Source of the DNA: CAYTWW01 sp043801855
GTDB taxonomy: Archaea > Nanobdellota > Nanobdellia > Woesearchaeales > GW2011-AR15
Length of the DNA stretch: 20,597 nt
Direction: 5' to 3'
Assembly (NCBI GenBank): GCA_043801855.1
Contig: JAZDLQ010000061.1
Coordinates: 1-20,597 of the forward strand
Positions 14,827 to 20,597 of the stretch are shown in pieces. The notes under the pieces are model-generated. The model did not search any database. It saw nothing but the letters and a program-made list of their open reading frames with translations, and was not told the DNA's origin. The position numbers and the translations under genes were made by a program. Within the stretch, counting starts at the first letter, position 1, and every line of letters begins with the position of its first letter.

Positions 14827-14887
14827 ATATTTATTAAATTTAATCAGAGTAAAAAACCGCTTTTCTGAGATCTGGAGTTAATTCTTA

Positions 14888-14897
14888 TTTTTTTTTT
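14888..14897 (+). terminator. T10 tract just upstream of tRNA-Trp
   Basis: Ten consecutive T on the coding strand is a typical archaeal termination signal. It ends only 4 nt before the tRNA 5' end. Upstream, TCAGA (14844-14848) and TCTGA (14864-14868) can form a weak stem. It could stop mini-ORF 2 transcripts and thereby control readthrough into tRNA-Trp and trpB. Confidence 0.45.
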
Positions 14898-14901
14898 CAA
14901 T

Positions 14902-14975
14902 GGGAGTATAGCATAACTTGGCTATTGTAATCGGCTCCAGACCGATTGGTCCCGGTTCAAATCCGGGTATTCCCA
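14902..14975 (+). tRNA. tRNA-Trp (anticodon CCA)
   Basis: Acceptor strands are GGGAGTA (14902-14908) and TATTCCC (14968-14974), with discriminator A at 14975 and no encoded CCA. The anticodon arm is ATCGG-CTCCAGA-CCGAT with CCA at 14937-14939, and the T-arm is CCCGG-TTCAAAT-CCGGG. The D-arm is weak (GCA with TGT). Anticodon CCA and A73 identify tryptophan. No intron is present, although many archaeal tRNA-Trp genes have one. It lies 41 nt upstream of trpB in the same direction; the downstream gene uses a Shine-Dalgarno site, so a shared transcript is plausible. Confidence 0.93.
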
Positions 14976-15016
14976 TATTATTCAATCTTAAATAAATATT
15001 AATGAGGTAATAAAAA

Positions 15017-16180
15017 ATGGAAAAAGGATATTTTGGAAAATACGGCGGGCAATATGTACCGCAGATGTTAAAAAATAAGCTTGATGAACTTGAAGCTGCA
15101 TACAACAAGGCTAAGGATGACATTTCTTTTAATGAAGAACTCAAAAATCTCCTTAAAGATTATGTCGGAAGGCCATCACCTCTCTACTTTGCAAAGAGAT
15201 TATCTGATAAATATAATGCAAAGATCTATCTGAAGCGTGAAGATTTAAACCATACAGGCGCGCATAAGATAAATAATACAGTAGGCCAGGCGCTTCTTGC
15301 AAAACGCATGGGAAAAACTAAGCTTATTGCTGAAACCGGCGCAGGCCAGCATGGAGTAGCAACAGCAACTGTAGCTGCTTTGATGAACATGGAATGCGAG
15401 ATATTCATGGGTGAAGTTGATGTGCAAAAGCAGAAAATGAATGTTTTTCGAATGCAAATGCTTGGTGCTAGAATAAATGTTGTAAAATTCGGACAGAAAA
15501 CACTAAAAGAAGCAGTTGATGCAGCGCTTGAGTATTACATAAAAAATCCTGATGTGTTCTATCTTTTAGGAAGCGCTGTTGGCCCACATCCATACCCAAC
15601 AATAGTGCGCAATTTCCAGAAGATAATCGGTGAAGAGGCAAAAGTGCAGATATTAAAAAAAGAAAATCATCTGCCGGATTATCTTGTGGCATGCGTTGGC
15701 GGAGGCTCTAATGCGATAGGCCTTTTCTATGATTTTTTAGGAGATGAAAAAGTTGTAAAAATAGGTGTCGAACCAGCAGGCAAAGGCTTAGAAACAGGAA
15801 AACATGCAGCTACTTTAACACTTGGAACTCCGGGAGTTTTGCATGGATTTTACTCATATCTTCTTCAGGATGAATCCGGCAACCCAAAAGACGTCTATTC
15901 TATTGCCAGCGGGCTTGATTATCCGGGTGTTGGGCCGCAGATGAGCGAATTTAAAGACAGCAAAAAAGCTAAGTATGTTACAGTTACGGATAAGGAAGCA
16001 ATCGATGCGTTTTATGAAACAAGCAGACTTGAAGGAATAATTCCTGCTCTTGAAAGCAGCCACGCGCTCGCCTATGCTTTTATACTTGCTAAAAAAGAAG
16101 CAAAAGGAAAAACAATAATCGTAAACCTATCCGGAAGAGGAGATAAGGACGTTGAGTTTGTGGCATCTTTAAAAAACTAA
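15017..16180 (+). CDS. trpB: Tryptophan synthase beta subunit
   Basis: This 387-residue TrpB condenses indole with L-serine to tryptophan using PLP. The family marks are plain: an opening GYFGKYGGQYVP, the PLP lysine in GAHKINN (residue about 83), ETGAGQHG, the phosphate-binding GGGSNAIG loop, LDYPGVGP, and SGRGDKD at the end. Length and motifs match canonical TrpB1 rather than TrpB2. GAGGT lies 8 nt before the ATG. No trpA or other tryptophan-pathway gene is nearby, so it may work as an indole-salvage enzyme or with a partner elsewhere. It sits between tRNA-Trp and TrpRS in a tryptophan-themed cluster. Confidence 0.96.
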   Translation: MEKGYFGKYGGQYVPQMLKNKLDELEAAYNKAKDDISFNEELKNLLKDYVGRPSPLYFAKRLSDKYNAKIYLKREDLNHTGAHKINNTVGQALLAKRMGKTKLIAETGAGQHGVATATVAALMNMECEIFMGEVDVQKQKMNVFRMQMLGARINVVKFGQKTLKEAVDAALEYYIKNPDVFYLLGSAVGPHPYPTIVRNFQKIIGEEAKVQILKKENHLPDYLVACVGGGSNAIGLFYDFLGDEKVVKIGVEPAGKGLETGKHAATLTLGTPGVLHGFYSYLLQDESGNPKDVYSIASGLDYPGVGPQMSEFKDSKKAKYVTVTDKEAIDAFYETSRLEGIIPALESSHALAYAFILAKKEAKGKTIIVNLSGRGDKDVEFVASLKN

Positions 16181-16192
16181 ATCCATACCTTT

Positions 16193-16342
16193 TTATTTTT
16201 TGATCTTTTCAAAAATCTAAACATTAATAATCTAGAAATAAAATACTTATCCTTTGGAATGAGCCAAGATTATAAAATTGCAGTTGAGGAAGGCCCTAAT
16301 ATGGTAAGGATTGGCAAAGGTATATTTGGAGAAAGAAAATAA
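16193..16342 (+). pseudogene. C-terminal remnant of a YggS/PLPBP-family PLP-homeostasis protein
   Basis: In the same frame as trpB and directly after its stop codon, about 50 open codons match the C-terminus of YggS/PROSC. The clearest parts are NLEIKYLSFGMSQDY, AVEEG, and NMVRIGKGIFGERK, compared with the family pattern LSMGMSxDxxxAIxxGxxxVRIGxxIFG. No start codon lies before this segment except the internal ATG at 16259, and the N-terminal ~170 residues, including the PLP lysine, are missing. It is probably a decayed gene end. A 27-codon product from 16259 is possible but unlikely to bind PLP. Confidence 0.65.
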
Positions 16343-16350
16343 ATGTAAAA

Positions 16351-16917
16351 ATGGATAAAACAGCAAAATATATTGAGGAATATGTAAAAAAGATTTACTG
16401 CAAAGAATCTTTTAATTATCATGTCAAAATTGTTGCAAAATACTGCGGAATACTGGCTGAGAAACTGAATGTTGATTCTAACTTGATGATTGTTTGCGGC
16501 TATTTGCACGACATAGGTTATGAGCTTGGAAAAGGTAATCCTCATGAGCAGGTTAGTGCATTTGAAGCAGGTAAAATCTTAAAACAGATAAATTTTTCGC
16601 AACAAAAAATAGAGATAATAAAAAGCAGCATTCTTAAGCATACAACAGATACGCTTGATAAAGATAGAACAAAAATTGAGGAAAAAATACTGGCGAATGC
16701 AGATGTTATTGCTCATATCGAGGCGGCTTATTATATTATGGCAGTTCCTTATATTTATAAAGGGAAAAGCTTTGATGAAGGATTTTATTGGTTCAAGAAA
16801 AAAATGTATTTTGAATATAGTGACAAGCTGAGCCTTCCGCAAGCAAAAGAACTTGTTAAGGATAAATACCTGTTAGTAAAAAAATTGATTGACAATTTTG
16901 AACAATTTATTGAATAA
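16351..16917 (+). CDS. HD-domain phosphohydrolase
   Basis: This 188-residue protein has the HD-superfamily metal site in order: H24 (FNYH), H53-D54 in GYLHDIG, H65 (NPHEQ), H97 (SILKHT), and D118 in NADVIAH. HD enzymes of this size hydrolyse phosphate esters of nucleotides or related compounds; the substrate cannot be told from sequence. It begins 8 nt after the YggS remnant and precedes TrpRS by 38 nt, all co-directional. A housekeeping role, possibly nucleotide clean-up, is likely but unproven. Confidence 0.82.
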   Translation: MDKTAKYIEEYVKKIYCKESFNYHVKIVAKYCGILAEKLNVDSNLMIVCGYLHDIGYELGKGNPHEQVSAFEAGKILKQINFSQQKIEIIKSSILKHTTDTLDKDRTKIEEKILANADVIAHIEAAYYIMAVPYIYKGKSFDEGFYWFKKKMYFEYSDKLSLPQAKELVKDKYLLVKKLIDNFEQFIE

Positions 16918-16955
16918 TAGTTGAAAGATACATTAAAACAAACAAGGTGCATAAT

Positions 16956-18716
16956 ATGAAAATACTAATTACAAAAAAACTCCTTAATAAATATCCTGAA
17001 TTCAATTGCAGGGCAATTATTGTTGATTCTGTTGATAATAACCAAAGGATTGCAAGGCTGGATGCAGAAAAAAAGAAAATCGAGTCTGAAATTGTTGCTA
17101 ACAACAAAAATCCCTCAGAAATAAAACTAGTTAAAGACTACAATGAATTTTTTAATAAATTTAGTAAAAGCGTTCCTATACAATTCCAGCTTGAATCAAT
17201 ACTAAAAGGCAAAGAAATTCCAAAAACTAACCCATTAGTAGAAGTATTATTCATGCTTGAGATGAAGCATGCGGTCATGATTTCAGGGCACGATACAAGT
17301 AGCATAAAAGGAGACCTTATTTTTGATTTAAGCGATGGAAGCGAAAGTTTTGTAAAGATAGATGGAAAAAGCCAGAAATTTAAGGCAGATGATATTTTGC
17401 TAAAGGATGAAAAGGAAGTGATTACAACACTGCTATATGGTCCAGATTTCAAGACCAAGATGACAGAAAAAACAACACGTTGCGTATTTTTATTCTGGTT
17501 TTTTAAAAGAATAGATGAGATGATTATTGAAAACACAATAGAAAATTTAAGGGAATATATGGGATTAATAGGAATTAGCGATAAAAGTATGCAAATGAAT
17601 AATCATATAATTGAAGGTGAAATGGAAGGCAAAAGAACAGTTGACCCTTACAGTTCTGAATTAATTGAAGATTACAATAGGATGATTAGGGAATTTGGAC
17701 TTGAGCATTTTGATGCATCAAAATTCCCTGAGCCAAACAGGATTATGAGGCGAGGAATTGTCTATGCTGGAAGAGACTTAAAAGTAATTTCTGATTGCAT
17801 CAAGCAAAAAAAGCCATTTTATGTTTTGTCAGGAATTATGCCAACATCTCCGCAAATTCACTTCGGTACTAAAATGGTTGTTGAAAACATTGCATATTTC
17901 CAGAAACATGGTGCAATTGCATATATTTTAGTTGCAGATTTGGAAGCCCTTGCTGCGAGAGGAGTATCTCTTGAAGAAGGGAAAAAACGAGCACTTGATT
18001 TTCACATTCCTGCATATGTTGCTCTTGGCCTTGACCCAAAAAAAACATTTTTTTATTTTCAATCTGAAAACATGGCTGTAGTGCATCTGGCGTATGAGTT
18101 TGCAAAAAAAATTACGCTTAATGAATTTAGGGCCATATATGGGAATGCAGACCCCGGAAGAATTATGTCTGCGGTTACACAAGTTGGGGATATTTTATTT
18201 CCACAAATACATAAAGGTAAGATGCCAGGAATTATTCCAACAGGCACAGACCAGGACCCGCATATAAGACTTACCAGAGATATTGTTGACAGGACAAAAT
18301 TAATTTATAATTTTTCAAATGTTTGTTCAATTTATCATAAATATATGCCATCACTTGACGGCTCGCTTAAAATGTCAAAGTCAAACCCTGATTCGTGCAT
18401 TTCCTTGCCAGAAGATCCAAAAGTTGCATGCAAAAAAATCAAAAAAGCATTAACAGGCGGAAGGGATACATTAGATGAGCACAGAAGGCTTGGCGCTGTT
18501 GTTGAAAAAGACATGGTTTTTGAACTTATGAAACAGCATCTTATTGAAGATGATGAGGAATTAAATCATATCTACAAGGAATACAAATCAGGAAAAATGA
18601 CATCAGGAGAATTAAAAGAGATCGCTTGCAAAAAGATAACTGATTTTATGATTAATCTTGAAAAAGATATTGAAAGAATAAGGAAGGATGTTGGGAAACT
18701 GAATTTTATAAGATAA
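16956..18716 (+). CDS. trpS: Tryptophanyl-tRNA synthetase with N-terminal B3/B4-type domain
   Basis: The 586-residue protein charges tRNA-Trp. The C-terminal ~330 residues form a class I TrpRS core of archaeal/eukaryotic type: FYVLSGIMPTSPQIHFG (HIGH-equivalent near 300), the diagnostic GTDQDPHIRLTRDI (430-443), and KMSKS (472-476). Residues about 1-205 are unrelated to standard TrpRS. They resemble the B3/B4 domain (PheRS-beta editing fold, COG3382-like), with PIQFQLESILKGKEI, NPLVEVLFM and the TTRCVFLFW strand. A proofreading or tRNA-binding role is inferred. AAGGTG lies 6 nt before ATG 16956, so this start is preferred over GTG 16947. Confidence 0.9.
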   Translation: MKILITKKLLNKYPEFNCRAIIVDSVDNNQRIARLDAEKKKIESEIVANNKNPSEIKLVKDYNEFFNKFSKSVPIQFQLESILKGKEIPKTNPLVEVLFMLEMKHAVMISGHDTSSIKGDLIFDLSDGSESFVKIDGKSQKFKADDILLKDEKEVITTLLYGPDFKTKMTEKTTRCVFLFWFFKRIDEMIIENTIENLREYMGLIGISDKSMQMNNHIIEGEMEGKRTVDPYSSELIEDYNRMIREFGLEHFDASKFPEPNRIMRRGIVYAGRDLKVISDCIKQKKPFYVLSGIMPTSPQIHFGTKMVVENIAYFQKHGAIAYILVADLEALAARGVSLEEGKKRALDFHIPAYVALGLDPKKTFFYFQSENMAVVHLAYEFAKKITLNEFRAIYGNADPGRIMSAVTQVGDILFPQIHKGKMPGIIPTGTDQDPHIRLTRDIVDRTKLIYNFSNVCSIYHKYMPSLDGSLKMSKSNPDSCISLPEDPKVACKKIKKALTGGRDTLDEHRRLGAVVEKDMVFELMKQHLIEDDEELNHIYKEYKSGKMTSGELKEIACKKITDFMINLEKDIERIRKDVGKLNFIR

Positions 18717-18721
18717 AATGA

Positions 18722-19180
18722 TTATATCCTTATTATTATGTCCTTAGGTTGATTTGTACATGTTTCATTAATGGTTTGAGAACCGTCAACTATACAAAAA
18801 TAAAAAGTGTGAATTAAGGTTTTATTTTCACAAAAATCACAATTTATTTCTAAATTAAATGGTTGCCATCCTGTAGGAATGTTTAATGTTCGATAATTAC
18901 ATTTATCTGAGACAACAGTTATATCAGTGCTACTTCAATTATCAAGCTTTTTTTTTTTATCAATGACACATTCTTTATGAAAAAGATTATATTCAATTAT
19001 TTCTGAATTTTCACCTATTATTGTCTGAATATTTTTTTCCCTTTCATACATAATTGGGTTAGTAAATGATGCGTAAATATGGCCCGTTTGCATTCTGCCT
19101 ATATTGCTTAATATAAAAGATACAGAAGTTTCCTGTCTTCCTTCGCTGCCATCCAAATACTTGTATTTATCTGTAAAAAA
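18722..19180 (-). pseudogene. 5'-truncated gene fragment with in-frame TGA
   Basis: On the minus strand a frame without ATG runs from about 19180 (KYKYLDGSEGRQETSV...), meets TGA at 18937-18935, and continues in the same frame for 70 codons to TAA at 18724-18722. The continuation is protein-like (NIPTGWQPFNLEINCDFCEN, then a Cys-containing end). The frame is blocked upstream by a stop near the end of the endonuclease gene. An A-run encoding four Lys lies just before the TGA. Cys and NxT sequons hint at a secreted protein. No family is recognised. This fills the stretch between trpS and the endonuclease gene. Confidence 0.55.
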
Positions 19181-19184
19181 TTAA

Positions 19185-20387
19185 TCATTTTCTCATCGCT
19201 TTCTCCAATGTACTAAAATCGTTTTCAAACTTTATATTTTTTGAAGGATATAATGAGAATGCTTTAATTTTGTACAATTTCAAGAAATTTTCATATCTGT
19301 AAACAGTTAATGAATTGCCTTGTTTTCTCCTAGTTGATGGTATTTGCATGTTTGAGAGAATTTTAGCATAAATTTCACTTTCATTTGAATGAGGGTTGTA
19401 AGCAATCTCAACTTTTCTTAAATGCCCTTTATGTGAACTTGGAAATCCTTCAGCTGCAAGAAGTCCTCTTAAAAATCCGTACATCATATCATGTTCAATT
19501 TTTGTTTTTGGATTTAAAATGATTTTTAGGAGTTTTGGCAGTACGCCATATAAAATTAATTCTGTCAAAACAGTATTGTTATTTTGTATTCTAATTGAAC
19601 CATGCTCTAACGATGTTTTTTTACTAAAAGATTGATGAACAGACACAAAATTTTTCTTTTCAATTGAAAGTACATTGCTCCAAAAATCAATACATTTTTG
19701 TTTAATAATATCATTTATTATTTCATGAGAGCTATAAGTTATTTGGCAGCGATAATCTGATTTTTCAATAGCAATGTTATCCATTATATTTTTACAATGA
19801 TTTAAAATAAACGGCTCACAATTAGTTAGCCTAAATGACCTTAATCCTTCTGACTTTGAGCCATCGCCATAGAAAAAACCTATTAATTCTGATAATTCAA
19901 TTGGATTAATATAATTTCTGATAGTTATTGGTCTTGTGTATCCTCCTCTTGGATACCATAAATAAGAAGAATTGCTGTCTTTCTGTAGGATATAAATTTG
20001 CGTATCAAATTGAGTTTTTAACGGAACAAAGTATCTTAAATCCATGAGATTGTTAATTATGGTGAAAGAAGGTCTTTTTTTTCCTTCTTCTTTTTCGTAT
20101 ATTCCAATAACATCCAAATTTATTTCTTCACCATCTTGGTAATTTTTTAGAATATTTATTGGAAGAGAAAAACAATGATTCTCTTGAATTGGTTTTATTA
20201 AATTTTCATTTCCAATTTTAATGATAATGATGTCTCCTATCTTACATTTTTTTCTTATCTCAGAGTTCCTGTAAATTGTCACCATAAAATTATCTCGATA
20301 TCTTCGCAATCTTGAATTTAATACGTATTTCATATGTTCAACTCTTTTTAACTGATTTTTCATAGGATTACTCTCTCTTTTACTCAT
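19185..20387 (-). CDS. Free-standing LAGLIDADG homing endonuclease
   Basis: The 400-residue product (from ATG 20387) has two LAGLIDADG-type helices, ELIGFFYGDGS (acidic D at about 175) and GFLRGLLAAEGF (acidic E at about 313). This is the layout of a monomeric endonuclease that makes a four-base staggered cut at a long site. Residues 1-150 form a separate N-terminal region with beta-rich sequence (MVTIYRNSEIRKKCKIGDII), possibly DNA binding. There are no intein splice motifs and no intact host gene flanks it. Upstream in-frame starts exist (20438) and the start choice is uncertain. It abuts the truncated gene downstream, consistent with mobile insertion. Confidence 0.72.
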   Translation of the reverse strand: MSKRESNPMKNQLKRVEHMKYVLNSRLRRYRDNFMVTIYRNSEIRKKCKIGDIIIIKIGNENLIKPIQENHCFSLPINILKNYQDGEEINLDVIGIYEKEEGKKRPSFTIINNLMDLRYFVPLKTQFDTQIYILQKDSNSSYLWYPRGGYTRPITIRNYINPIELSELIGFFYGDGSKSEGLRSFRLTNCEPFILNHCKNIMDNIAIEKSDYRCQITYSSHEIINDIIKQKCIDFWSNVLSIEKKNFVSVHQSFSKKTSLEHGSIRIQNNNTVLTELILYGVLPKLLKIILNPKTKIEHDMMYGFLRGLLAAEGFPSSHKGHLRKVEIAYNPHSNESEIYAKILSNMQIPSTRRKQGNSLTVYRYENFLKLYKIKAFSLYPSKNIKFENDFSTLEKAMRK

Positions 20388-20597
20388 TATTATTTTAGGG
20401 ATACAATTCCAAAATATTAAGAGACAATGTTTTTCCAATTTCTGAAAAATTAAGTAAAACTTGAGTTTCCAATTTGGTTATTAATTCTTCATGATTGATT
20501 TTTGTTTTTATCTCGTTAAATGTCTTATTTTTTATGCCATTTTTTTGTATAACCTAACTTTAGATAGTATTTTAAAGAGAAAGATTTATATATTAGT
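20388..20597. other. AT-rich right end with no recognisable gene
   Basis: Nothing coding is supported here. A TATA-like ATTTATATATTA near 20584-20595 may be a promoter for a gene beyond the window. Confidence 0.3.

Noticed and set aside
14476..14900. CRISPR-like or tandem repeat array in the trp leader region
   Set aside because: Only two copies of an 18-nt core occur, 240 bp apart, without regular spacers.
16259..16342. Independent 27-codon gene starting at the internal ATG
   Set aside because: Similarity to YggS extends in frame upstream of this ATG, so the ATG is an internal Met of a gene remnant.
16947..17570. Treating the TrpRS N-terminal domain as a separate gene or a frameshift
   Set aside because: The frame is continuous, with no internal start, stop or Shine-Dalgarno motif at the boundary, so a true fusion is supported.
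18935..18937. TGA read as selenocysteine or another recoded amino acid
   Set aside because: Other genes here stop at TGA (for example at 6672 and 8764), there is no SECIS-like hairpin I can see, and the frame also lacks a start, so gene decay is simpler.

Overview
The window looks like a piece of an AT-rich DPANN-type archaeal genome (Woesearchaeota/Pacearchaeota-like). This is inferred from gene content and signals, not from a database. Archaeal marks are TATA-like boxes centred about 26-30 bp before the start codons of first genes (leaderless transcripts), Shine-Dalgarno motifs of the GAGGT/GGTGAT kind only at internal operon genes, an archaeal-type tyrosine recombinase, an archaeal exosome-linked RNA-binding protein family, ScpB, and a tRNA whose introns show bulge-helix-bulge (BHB) geometry.

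Layout. Bases 1-366 hold a GC-richer, highly structured foldback. At 367-1221 is a XerA/XerC-like integrase, followed by a tRNA-derived foldback (1243-1317) and, on the minus strand, a tRNA-Leu(CAA) at 1355-1576. That tRNA can only be folded by removing three introns, including one in the D-loop and one at position 30/31. A TATA palindrome at 1601-1610 probably serves both this tRNA and a small membrane protein (1633-1929). A minus-strand operon (3462 to 1926) encodes three helical DPANN-type proteins, two of which share a paralogous domain. Then come a large secreted lamin-tail-domain protein (3633-5903), a winged-helix protein overlapping scpB (6075-7659), and a membrane protein with a 36-residue zinc ribbon behind it (7729-8766). 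Next is a long minus-strand protein (8793-11303) joining an adenosine-deaminase-type hydrolase to a nucleotidyltransferase. After it lie an exosome-associated RNA-binding protein, a membrane protein, and a run of two small helical proteins plus a PRMT-like methyltransferase (12570-14474).

The 14.5-18.7 kb segment is a tryptophan island. Two leaderless mini-ORFs share the peptide GDCRWQ. They are followed by a T10 tract, tRNA-Trp(CCA), stand-alone trpB, a decayed C-terminal remnant of a YggS/PLP-homeostasis protein, an HD phosphohydrolase, and a tryptophanyl-tRNA synthetase fused to an N-terminal B3/B4-type domain (the PheRS-beta editing fold). The mini-ORFs, each with one Trp codon and upstream of tRNA-Trp and trpB, are the best candidate for an undescribed regulatory system here.

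The right end holds a free-standing LAGLIDADG endonuclease gene (minus). Next to it is a 5'-truncated gene fragment interrupted by an in-frame TGA (18722-19180).
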